Source: Amnimonas aquatica (lineage in GTDB: Bacteria; Pseudomonadota; Gammaproteobacteria; Pseudomonadales; Moraxellaceae). Taken from it: a DNA stretch of 6,357 nt. Both the position numbers and the translations under genes were made by a program. Where the stretch lies: positions 574-6,930 of the forward strand of contig NZ_PTQZ01000086.1 of NCBI RefSeq assembly GCF_002943415.1, in the 5' to 3' direction. Position 1 is the first letter of the stretch; every line of letters begins with the position of its first letter. This document shows positions 1 through 6,357 of the stretch, piece after piece. The notes below the pieces were generated by a model. That model worked only from the letters and a program-made list of their open reading frames with translations. It was not told the DNA's origin and did no database searches.

Positions 1-123
1 GCCAATCTGCTCAACGGCATGGGCTGGCTTCCCCTGGTCGACACGGCGGACCCCGCCGCGCTCGACGATTTGATCGCGCGTATTCGCACGGAGGTTTTTC
101 ATGAGCTGTGTTCACAAGCCTGA
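1..123 (+). CDS. 3' end of an upstream gene, possibly a TetR-family regulator (partial)
   Basis: Reading frame 1 is open from the window edge to a TGA at 121-123 and gives 40 C-terminal residues, beginning ANLLNGMGWLPLVD and ending FHELCSQA. Codon use matches the genes downstream, and the tail looks helical: a hydrophobic helix with a Gly, a short linker (DTADPAA), then an amphipathic helix (LDDLIARIRTEVFHEL). That layout resembles the last two helices of TetR-family ligand-binding domains, and TetR regulators often sit next to RND pumps; this is inference from a short tail, with no DNA-binding domain visible. The last 23 nt overlap the start of the TolC-like gene in another frame, so the two are probably co-transcribed. 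If it is a regulator, it would probably control its own operon. Another protein family is quite possible. Confidence 0.6.
   Translation, partial: ANLLNGMGWLPLVDTADPAALDDLIARIRTEVFHELCSQA
90..94 (+). promoter_or_regulatory. Ribosome binding site of the TolC-like gene
   Basis: A perfect GGAGG lies six bases before the ATG at 101 and inside the coding region of the upstream gene. It supports ATG 101 as the start despite the 23-nt overlap. The next in-frame ATG in this region would cut into the signal peptide. Confidence 0.85.
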
Positions 124-1450
124 GTGGCGGCGCAGTCTGCTCGCGCTGGCGCTGATGACGGCCGCCCCCGGCCTGTCGGCCATGACGCTGAGCGAGGCCT
201 GGCAGCGCGCGCTGAAGACCGATCCGGTCGCGGCCTCGGCGCTTGCCGGCCGCGATGCCGACCGCGAGGCCGGCGTGCAGGAGCGCGCCACCCGCCTGCC
301 GCAGCTCAATGCCGTCGGCACCTGGCAGAACACCGACAGCAAGGTCACCCAGGCGCCGCCGCCCGCGACTGGTGGCTACAGCGAGGACTACGATGGCTGG
401 TCGGCGACCGCCGAGCTGCGCCAGCCGCTGTTCCGCTACGACTGGCTGGCCCGCGGCCGCCGCGCCGAGGCGCGCGACCAGCTCGCCGAGCTGGGCTATG
501 CCAGCCGCATCCAGGCGCTGATCTCGCGCGTCGCCGAGCGCTACCTCGCGGTGCTGCAGGCGCGCAACGAGCTCGGTCTGGCCGAGGCCGAGGCCGACGC
601 CGTGCGCCGCTCGCTGGATGACACGCGCAAGCGTTACGAGGTGCAGCTGGTGCCGGGCACCGACCTGAAGGAAGCCCAGGCCCGTGACGACCTCGCGCAG
701 GCGCAGCTGCTGTCGGCCCGCCAGGGGCTGGAAGCGGCGCAGGACGCGTTCGAGGAAACCACCGGCGACTCGGGTCGCGAAGGCCTGTCGACGCTGGCCG
801 CCGATACCGCGCTGCCTCTGCTGGACAGCAGCGATGTCGAAACCTGGGTGCAGCGTGCCCGCAGCACCAGCCCGGCCTTCCTGCAGGCGCAGGCGAGCTG
901 GCAGGTGGCGCGCGCCGATGTCGAGAGCCGCCGCAGCGATGCGCTGCCGGTGGTCGACCTGGTGGCGTCGCACACGCGCCAGGACCAGGCCGATTCGCAG
1001 GTCGGCATCGAGGGCAACAGCACCGTGATCGGTGTCGAGGTCCGGGTGCCGCTGTTCGCCAGTGGCGCCAATGTCAGCAAGGTGCGCGAGGCCGCTGCCC
1101 GCCTGCGCGCCGCCGAGGCCGAGCGTGACCGCGTCGAGCGCGAGCTGCTGCGCGAGACCCGCCGCCTGGTGCGCGACGTGCAGACGGCGCGGGCGCAGGC
1201 CTCGGCCTACCAGCGCGCGGTGGAGTCGGCGCAGGCCGCCGAGCAGGCCACCCGCTACGGCTACGAGGCCGGCAAGCGCACCATCACCGACGTGCTCAAC
1301 GCGCAGTCGAACACCGTGCAGGCGCGCCGCAACCTCGACCAGAGCCGCTACGACGTGCTGCTGAAAACGCTGCAACTGAAACAACAGGCAGGCACGCTGG
1401 GTCCCGATGACCTGGCCGCCATCGACCAACTGCTGACCCCCGCTTCGTAA
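101..1450 (+). CDS. TolC-family outer membrane efflux channel
   Basis: This 449-residue protein is predicted to form the trimeric outer membrane channel and periplasmic tunnel of the pump. Residues 1-27 look like a Sec signal peptide: basic WRR, a hydrophobic LLALALMTAA core, and a GLSA|MT cleavage site. There is no lipobox, so it is not a lipoprotein of the OprM/NodT kind. The mature part shows the internal duplication of the OEP (outer membrane efflux protein) family. Each half starts with a helix (LSEAWQRALKTDP; WVQRARSTSPAF) and contains a beta segment ending in a PLF motif (QPLFRYD; VPLFASG), with long Ala/Arg/Glu-rich coiled-coil helices between. Residues 388-399 (YEAGKRTITDVL) match the typical C-terminal motif of TolC. 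The following LKQQAGTLGPDDLAAID resembles the end of E. coli TolC without its long dispensable tail. It is therefore TolC-like rather than OprM-like, but may be a paralogue of the housekeeping TolC. It is the first pump gene of the operon, 15 nt before the adaptor. Confidence 0.95.
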   Translation: MSCVHKPEWRRSLLALALMTAAPGLSAMTLSEAWQRALKTDPVAASALAGRDADREAGVQERATRLPQLNAVGTWQNTDSKVTQAPPPATGGYSEDYDGWSATAELRQPLFRYDWLARGRRAEARDQLAELGYASRIQALISRVAERYLAVLQARNELGLAEAEADAVRRSLDDTRKRYEVQLVPGTDLKEAQARDDLAQAQLLSARQGLEAAQDAFEETTGDSGREGLSTLAADTALPLLDSSDVETWVQRARSTSPAFLQAQASWQVARADVESRRSDALPVVDLVASHTRQDQADSQVGIEGNSTVIGVEVRVPLFASGANVSKVREAAARLRAAEAERDRVERELLRETRRLVRDVQTARAQASAYQRAVESAQAAEQATRYGYEAGKRTITDVLNAQSNTVQARRNLDQSRYDVLLKTLQLKQQAGTLGPDDLAAIDQLLTPAS

Positions 1451-1465
1451 GCCAAGGATTTCGTC

Positions 1466-2662
1466 ATGAACAAGCGCATGTTTTGGATGTTGGTCATCAC
1501 CGGCCTGGTGTTCGGCGGTGTCTTCGGCTTCAAGTGGTTCGGCAACAAGATGATGAACCAGTTCTTCGACAACATGCCGGTGCCGCCGGCATCGGTGTCG
1601 TCGGCCGAAGCCCGCAGCGAAAGCTGGATGAGCAGCCTGGCCGGTGTCGGCACGGTGATCGCCAGCAACGGCACCGAGGTCACCACCGAGGCCGGCGGCA
1701 TCGTCGCGGCCCTGCACTTCGAGTCCGGCGCCAAGGTGAAGAAGGGCGATCTGCTGGTCACGCTGTCGGCGGGCACCGAGCAGGCCGACCTGCTGCGCCT
1801 GCAGGCCCAGGCCACGCTGGCGAAGTCCGAGCTGGGCCGCCTGGAGCGCCTGTACAAGCTCGAAGCCATCTCCAAGTCCGAGCTGGACCGTGCCGAGACC
1901 GACTACAGCGCCGCCCGCGCCGCCACCGAGAGCCAGCGCGCCAAGCTGGCGCAGAAGGTGATCCGAGCGCCGTTCAGCGGCCAGCTCGGCATCCGCAAGG
2001 TGAATGTCGGCGAGTACCTGAATCCGGGCACGCCGATCGTCACCCTGCAGGCCCTCGACCCGGTCTATGTCGACTTCACGCTGCCCGAGCAGGATCTGGC
2101 GCAGGTCGCCACCGGCCAGACCGTGACGGTCTCGGTCGATGCCCACGGCGACCGCCGCTTCACCGGCAAGGTGTCGGCGGTGGAGCCGCTGATCGACAGC
2201 CAGACGCGCAACTTCAAGGTCCGGGCCACCTTCGCCAACGCCGATGCCGCCCTGCGTCCGGGCCTGTTCGCGCGCGCCAGCGTGGCGCTGGCCGACAGCC
2301 GCGACGTGGTGGTGATCCCGCGCACGGCGGTCAGCTACAACCCCTACGGCAACTCGGTCTACGTGATCCAGAAGGCCGAGGCGCCGGCCGGCCAGGCCGG
2401 TGCGGATGCCGCCGGTGGTGCCAAGGCCGAGAACAGTGCTGCCAAAGCTGAAGATGGCACCGGCGAGCAGCTGGTGGTGCGCCGCCGCTTCGTCAAGACC
2501 GGCGAGGCTCGTGGCGACCTGGTGGTGATCACCGAGGGCCTGAAGGCCGGCGAGCAGGTGGCGACCAGCGGCCTGCTCAAGCTGCAGAACGACAGCCCGG
2601 TCATCATCAACAACACGGTCCAGCCCTCGGCCTCGGCGACGCCGACGCCGGCTGAAAGCTGA
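1466..2662 (+). CDS. RND efflux periplasmic adaptor (membrane fusion protein, HlyD/AcrA type)
   Basis: This 398-residue adaptor should link the permease to the TolC channel. Residues 5-22 form a hydrophobic N-terminal segment with no lipobox or clear cleavage site, so it is probably an uncleaved membrane anchor. Two half-lipoyl motifs lie at about 62-101 (EAGGIVAALHFESGAKVKKG) and 162-197 (IRAPFSGQLGIRKVNVGEYL) and flank an alpha-hairpin of about 60 residues. The hairpin carries Rx3Lx6S as R125-L129-S136, the motif that docks adaptors onto TolC tips in AcrA and relatives, which agrees with the TolC-like partner upstream. A beta-barrel domain (about 198-275) and a membrane-proximal domain (about 280-380) follow. 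The latter is interrupted by an Ala/Gly/Glu-rich insert at 304-333, and the C-terminus is a Ser/Pro/Thr tail. AAGGA at 1454-1458, seven bases before ATG 1466, supports the start. Overall it resembles adaptors of the MexH/MexV type, though this is judged by eye. Confidence 0.95.
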   Translation: MNKRMFWMLVITGLVFGGVFGFKWFGNKMMNQFFDNMPVPPASVSSAEARSESWMSSLAGVGTVIASNGTEVTTEAGGIVAALHFESGAKVKKGDLLVTLSAGTEQADLLRLQAQATLAKSELGRLERLYKLEAISKSELDRAETDYSAARAATESQRAKLAQKVIRAPFSGQLGIRKVNVGEYLNPGTPIVTLQALDPVYVDFTLPEQDLAQVATGQTVTVSVDAHGDRRFTGKVSAVEPLIDSQTRNFKVRATFANADAALRPGLFARASVALADSRDVVVIPRTAVSYNPYGNSVYVIQKAEAPAGQAGADAAGGAKAENSAAKAEDGTGEQLVVRRRFVKTGEARGDLVVITEGLKAGEQVATSGLLKLQNDSPVIINNTVQPSASATPTPAES

Positions 2663-2676
2663 TCCGGGGTTCAAAC

Positions 2677-5600
2677 ATGAAATTCACGGATATCTTCATC
2701 AAAAGACCGGTGCTGGCCATGGTGGTCAGCCTGCTCATCCTGCTCATGGGGCTGAAGTCGGCGTTCGACCTCAACGTGCGCCAGTATCCCGAGCTGCAGA
2801 ATGCGGTCATCACGGTCTCCACCACCTATGTCGGCGCCGACGCCGACCTGGTGCAGGGCTTCATCACCACGCCGCTGGAGCGCGAGATCGCCTCGGCGCA
2901 GGGCATCGACTACATCAAGTCGACCAGCCTGTCCGGGGTCAGCTCGATCCAGGCCTACCTGCGCCTCGACTACGACCCCAACGTGGCGCTGACGCAGATC
3001 GCGGCCAAGGTCAACAAGCTGCGCAACCAGCTGCCCGAAGCCTCGGAGGATCCGGTCGTGGCGCTGTCGGTGGGTGACACCACGGCGGCCATGTACCTGT
3101 CGTTCTATTCCGACATTCTCGACAACAACCAGATCACCGACTACCTGGTGCGCGTGGTCGAGCCCAAGCTGGCCACCGTGCCCGGCGTGCAGCGCGCGCA
3201 GATCCTCGGTGACCGCACCTTCGCCATGCGCATCTGGATGAAGCCGGACCGCATGGCCGCCCTCGGCGTCACCGCCAGCGATGTCTATGGCGCGCTGGGC
3301 CGCAACAATGTGCTGGCGGCGCTGGGCACGACCAAGGGCAGCATGGTGCAGGTCGACCTGACCGCGTCCACCGACCTGCAGACGCCGGAGCAGTTCAAGG
3401 CCCTGGTGGTGCGCTCGCAGGACGATGCCATCATCCGCCTCGGCGATATCGCCGATGTCGTGCTGGGCTCGGAGAACTACAGCACCGACGTGTCGTTCAA
3501 CGGCAAGAGCGCGACCTTCATGGGCATCGAGGTGGCGCCGGACGCGAACTCGCTGGATGTCATCAAGCGCGTGCGCGACGAGGTCTGGCCGCAGATCCTG
3601 GCGCAGCTGCCGGAGGGTCTGGAGGCCAACATCCCCTATGACTCCACGCGCTACATCAACGACGCCATCAAGGAAGTGATCAAGACGCTGATCGAGGCCG
3701 TGGCCATCGTCATCGTGGTGATCTACCTGTTCCTGGGCTCCATGCGCAGCGTGCTGATTCCGGCGGTGACGGTGCCGCTGTCCATGATCGGCGCCTGCTT
3801 CCTCATGCTGCTCATGGGCTTCTCGATCAACCTGCTGACGCTGCTGGCCTTCGTGCTCGCCATCGGCATGGTGGTCGACGACGCCATCATCGTGCTGGAG
3901 AACATCCATCGCCACATCGAGGAGGGGCTGAAGCCCTTCGACGCGGCGATCAAGGGTGCGCGCGAGCTGGTCGGGCCGGTCATCGCCATGACCATCACGC
4001 TGGTCGCGGTGTATCTGCCGATCGGTTTCGTCGGCGGCCTGACCGGGGCGCTGTTCGTGGAGTTCGCGTTCACGCTGGCCGGCGCCGTGCTGCTCTCGGG
4101 CATCATCGCGCTGACGCTGTCGCCCATGATGTCGGCCATGCTGCTGCGCTCGCACAACGAGGAGAAGGACAACCGTTTCGCCAACTGGCTGAACGAGAAG
4201 TTCGAGCGCATGAGCCAGGGCTACCAGCGCAAGCTCAACGGCGCGCTCGACGACAAGCACGTGATCCTGACCTTCGGTGCCATCGTGCTGGTGTCGTGCT
4301 TCTTCCTGTTCAAGACCTCGCCGACCGAGCTGGCACCGGAAGAGGACCAGGGCTTCTTCATGATCTTCTCGACCAGCGACTCGTTCTCGTCGCTGGATTA
4401 CCTGACCTCGTTCACCAACGAGCTGACCAAGATCGCCAACGCCATTCCGGAGAAGGAGAACTACTTCCTGCTCAACGGCGTCGGCGGCGGCGGTTCGGCG
4501 GTGGGCTCGAACACGGCCATCTCCGGTATCGTGCTCAAGCCCTGGACCGAGCGCACGCGCGGCACCAAGGAAGTGCTCGACGAGACCACGGTCAAGGTCA
4601 ACGATGTCGCCGGCCTGCAGAACGCGGTGTTCGCGCCGCCGTCGCTGCCCAGCGGCGGCAGCGGCTTCCCGATCGAGTTCGTGATCACCGGCACGGCGTC
4701 GTCGCAGGCCATGCTCGATGCCGGCGACGAGGTGCTGGGCAAGGCCATGGCGAGCAAGAAGTTCATCTTCATGCAGAGCGACCTGAAGATCGACAAGCCG
4801 CAGGTCAAGGTCGAGGTCGACCGCGAGAAGGCCGCGCTGCTGGGTATCGACATGAACATGCTGGCGGCGGACATGTCGGCCATGCTCTCCGGCGGCTACG
4901 TCAACCGCTTCAGCATGGAGTCGCGCTCGTACAAGGTGATTCCGCAGGTGCAGCGCGCCGAGCGTCTGAACCCGGACCAGCTGTCGCAGTACTACACGCG
5001 CACGGCCAGCGGCGAGCTGATTCCGCTGTCGACCGTGGTGACCCTGCGCGAGACGGTGCAGCCGCAGTCGCTGAACCGCTTCCAGCAGCTCAATGCCGTG
5101 ACCCTGTCGGGCGTGCCGCGTCCGGGCGTGACCATGGGCGAGGCGCTGGGCGTGCTGGAGGCGGCGGCGTCCGAACTGCCGAAGGAATATGGCGTGGACT
5201 ACGCCGGCCAGTCGCGTCAGTACAAGACCGAAGGCTCGGCGCTGATCGTCAGCTTCTTCTTCGCGCTGGTCATCATCTACCTGGTGCTGGCGGCGCAGTT
5301 CGAGTCCTTCCGCGACCCGATCATCATGCTGATCACGGTGCCGATGTCGATCTGCGGGGCGTTGCTCTGCCTCAACATCGCGGCGTTCTTCCAGGTGCCC
5401 GGGGCGAGCATCAACATCTACACCCAGGTCGGCCTGGTGACGCTGATCGGCGTGATCTCCAAGCACGGCATCCTGATCGTGGAGTTCGCCAACCAGCTGC
5501 AGAGGCAGGGTCGCGACAAGCGTCGCGCCATCGAGGAGGCGGCGGCCATCCGTCTGCGTCCGGTGCTGATGACCACGGCGGCGCTGGTGCTGGCCATGCT

Positions 5601-5802
5601 GCCGCTGCTGATCGCTACCGGTCCGGGCGCGGCCTCGCGCTTCTCCATGGGCTTGGTGATCGCCACCGGCATGACCATCGGCACGCTGTTCACGCTGTTC
5701 GTGGTGCCGGCCATGTACCTGTACCTGGGGCATGAGCACAAGGCCGATCCCGCCGATGGCGCCACCTCCGGGCCGGACGCTCCGGTCAGGGAAGCGACAT
5801 GA
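2677..5802 (+). CDS. RND multidrug efflux permease (HAE1 family, MexI/MexW-like)
   Basis: This inner-membrane proton/drug antiporter of 1041 residues has the usual length for hydrophobe/amphiphile RND pumps. The N-terminus (MKFTDIFIKRPVLA) is typical. TM1 lies at about 10-29, then comes a large periplasmic loop, TM2-6 at about 337-490, TM7 at about 530-548, a second periplasmic loop, and TM8-12 at about 855-1015. The proton relay is intact: D401 and D402 in TM4 (GMVVDDAIIVLEN), K929 in TM10 (GVISKHGILIVEF), R959 and T966 in TM11 (RLRPVLMTT), equal to AcrB D407, D408, K940, R971 and T978. It is therefore predicted to be active and drug-type; a metal (CusA-type) pump would lack this TM4 Asp pair pattern. 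From memory it most resembles Pseudomonas MexI. The glycine-rich loop at 601-610 and substitutions in the binding pocket suggest substrates different from AcrB's. The start is 14 nt after the adaptor stop, with only a weak CGGGG (2665-2669) before it. Substrates cannot be told from the sequence. Confidence 0.97.
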   Translation: MKFTDIFIKRPVLAMVVSLLILLMGLKSAFDLNVRQYPELQNAVITVSTTYVGADADLVQGFITTPLEREIASAQGIDYIKSTSLSGVSSIQAYLRLDYDPNVALTQIAAKVNKLRNQLPEASEDPVVALSVGDTTAAMYLSFYSDILDNNQITDYLVRVVEPKLATVPGVQRAQILGDRTFAMRIWMKPDRMAALGVTASDVYGALGRNNVLAALGTTKGSMVQVDLTASTDLQTPEQFKALVVRSQDDAIIRLGDIADVVLGSENYSTDVSFNGKSATFMGIEVAPDANSLDVIKRVRDEVWPQILAQLPEGLEANIPYDSTRYINDAIKEVIKTLIEAVAIVIVVIYLFLGSMRSVLIPAVTVPLSMIGACFLMLLMGFSINLLTLLAFVLAIGMVVDDAIIVLENIHRHIEEGLKPFDAAIKGARELVGPVIAMTITLVAVYLPIGFVGGLTGALFVEFAFTLAGAVLLSGIIALTLSPMMSAMLLRSHNEEKDNRFANWLNEKFERMSQGYQRKLNGALDDKHVILTFGAIVLVSCFFLFKTSPTELAPEEDQGFFMIFSTSDSFSSLDYLTSFTNELTKIANAIPEKENYFLLNGVGGGGSAVGSNTAISGIVLKPWTERTRGTKEVLDETTVKVNDVAGLQNAVFAPPSLPSGGSGFPIEFVITGTASSQAMLDAGDEVLGKAMASKKFIFMQSDLKIDKPQVKVEVDREKAALLGIDMNMLAADMSAMLSGGYVNRFSMESRSYKVIPQVQRAERLNPDQLSQYYTRTASGELIPLSTVVTLRETVQPQSLNRFQQLNAVTLSGVPRPGVTMGEALGVLEAAASELPKEYGVDYAGQSRQYKTEGSALIVSFFFALVIIYLVLAAQFESFRDPIIMLITVPMSICGALLCLNIAAFFQVPGASINIYTQVGLVTLIGVISKHGILIVEFANQLQRQGRDKRRAIEEAAAIRLRPVLMTTAALVLAMLPLLIATGPGAASRFSMGLVIATGMTIGTLFTLFVVPAMYLYLGHEHKADPADGATSGPDAPVREAT
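5788..5792 (+). promoter_or_regulatory. Ribosome binding site of the downstream membrane-protein gene
   Basis: AGGGA (in AGGGAAG) lies in the last codons of the permease, six bases before the ATG at 5799. Together with the ATGA stop/start overlap, it supports this start and suggests that translation of the two genes is coupled. Confidence 0.75.
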
Positions 5803-6357
5803 CCGCGCTGCTGCTCACGCTTGCCGCCCTCAGCATCTGGCTCTACCAGGATGCCGGGCGGCGTCAGCTGAGTTCGCCGCTGGCCTGGGTGGTGCTGCTC
5901 TGGTTGCTGGGTCCGCTAGCCATGGCGATCTACTGGACGCGGCGCCCGCTGTTTGCCGGCGAGTACCGCAGCGGCGGCCGCGTCTGGAGCTTCCTCAAGG
6001 CCTTCCTGCTGGCGGTCACGGCCTGGGCGCTGCTGCTGTTCGCGCTGTTCTCGGTCTGGCTGGGTTCGTTCGTGCCGGGCGTGATCCTGTTCGGCGTGCT
6101 CTTCGGCCTGGTCATGCTGCTCGGTGGCGGCTGGCTGCTGGTCGCCTGCGGCCTGCTGCTGGCGGCCTGGCTTCTGCGCGACCGCTCGGTGGAGCTCGGC
6201 CCGACCCACGCCGCGCTGGCCGGCCAGCCGGTGCCGCGTCCGGGTGATGCCCTGCTCAAGGTGATCTTCGTGGCCGGCCTGATCGGCGTCTTCGTGCTCA
6301 CCGAACCTTCGCACCCGCAATGGGTCGAGACGGTGGAGTGGCAGAGCGTGCCTGGTC
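5799..6357 (+). CDS. Unrecognised multi-spanning membrane protein (partial, runs off the window)
   Basis: The frame opening at ATG 5799 stays open to the window end, giving 186 codons without a stop. It has Gly/Leu/Ala-rich codon use like the genes before it, and I do not recognise the family. Hydrophobic segments lie at about 2-16, 28-46, 66-88, 92-126 (long enough for one or two spans) and 152-167, so at least four or five membrane passes are expected. A short basic loop follows the second segment (YWTRRPLFAGEYRSGGR, 45-61), which by the positive-inside rule should be cytoplasmic. There is no cleavable signal peptide. The residues after the last hydrophobic stretch (TEPSHPQWVETVEWQS) may begin a soluble domain that continues past the edge. 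The start overlaps the permease stop as ATGA and has its own ribosome binding site, so it is probably the next gene of the operon. A pump accessory subunit (compare the small membrane protein MexG beside MexHI) is a guess; an unrelated passenger gene is equally possible. Confidence 0.8.
   Translation, partial: MTALLLTLAALSIWLYQDAGRRQLSSPLAWVVLLWLLGPLAMAIYWTRRPLFAGEYRSGGRVWSFLKAFLLAVTAWALLLFALFSVWLGSFVPGVILFGVLFGLVMLLGGGWLLVACGLLLAAWLLRDRSVELGPTHAALAGQPVPRPGDALLKVIFVAGLIGVFVLTEPSHPQWVETVEWQSVPG

Noticed and set aside
580..601. Short GCCGAG tandem repeat in the channel gene
   Set aside because: It encodes an Ala/Glu coiled-coil stretch (AEAEADA) normal for TolC helices; it is too short and codon-driven to be a separate repeat element.
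1451..1465. Possible promoter or terminator between channel and adaptor (and likewise 2663-2676)
   Set aside because: The gaps are 15 and 14 nt and are taken up by ribosome binding sequences; I see no hairpin with a T-run and no -35/-10 pair.
11..2674. An 887-codon open frame on the minus strand across the channel and adaptor genes
   Set aside because: Same cause: it crosses two well-supported genes and their junction, and its translation is low-complexity Arg/Gly/His/Gln-rich without recognisable motifs.
2671..5739. A 1022-codon open frame on the minus strand, antisense to the permease
   Set aside because: It mirrors the permease gene almost exactly and its product is mostly His, Arg, Gln, Asp, Gly and Leu with no domain. 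High-GC genes with G/C third positions commonly leave one antisense frame free of stops.
5732..6247. A 171-codon plus-strand frame overlapping the permease end and the downstream gene
   Set aside because: Its product is Arg/Ala/Gly-rich with no coherent hydrophobic pattern, whereas the frame from 5799 has a ribosome binding site, the ATGA junction and clear membrane segments.

Overview
The window reads as one compact, high-GC plus-strand operon encoding a complete tripartite RND (resistance-nodulation-division) efflux pump of a Gram-negative bacterium. Codons end overwhelmingly in G or C. The TolC-type outer membrane protein and HAE1-type permease point to Proteobacteria, probably a high-GC gammaproteobacterium (Xanthomonadales-like is a guess; nothing here fixes the genus).

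Layout from left to right: (1) positions 1-123 hold the last 40 codons of an upstream gene, possibly a TetR-type regulator; (2) 101-1450 encode a TolC-like outer membrane channel whose start lies inside the upstream gene; (3) 1466-2662 encode the periplasmic adaptor (membrane fusion protein); (4) 2677-5802 encode the inner-membrane proton/drug antiporter of 1041 residues; (5) 5799-6357 open a further gene, overlapping the permease stop by ATGA, for an unrecognised multi-spanning membrane protein that runs off the window.

The three pump parts should assemble into one conduit. The permease captures substrate from the periplasm or the outer leaflet of the inner membrane using proton flux, the adaptor bridges it to the outer membrane channel, and TolC releases the substrate outside. 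Gaps between genes are 15 and 14 nt, and the two outer junctions overlap by 23 and 4 nt. There is therefore no room for an internal promoter or terminator of ordinary kind, and the promoter is expected upstream of position 1.

The pump core is a known type of system. The points worth a second look are the coupled unknown membrane protein at the 3' end, the overlapping possible regulator at the 5' end, the loss of most of the AcrB-type phenylalanine trap in the permease, and a low-complexity insert in the adaptor. There are no RNA genes, mobile elements, CRISPR arrays or sizeable repeats that I can see, and no stretch of 300 bases lacks a gene.
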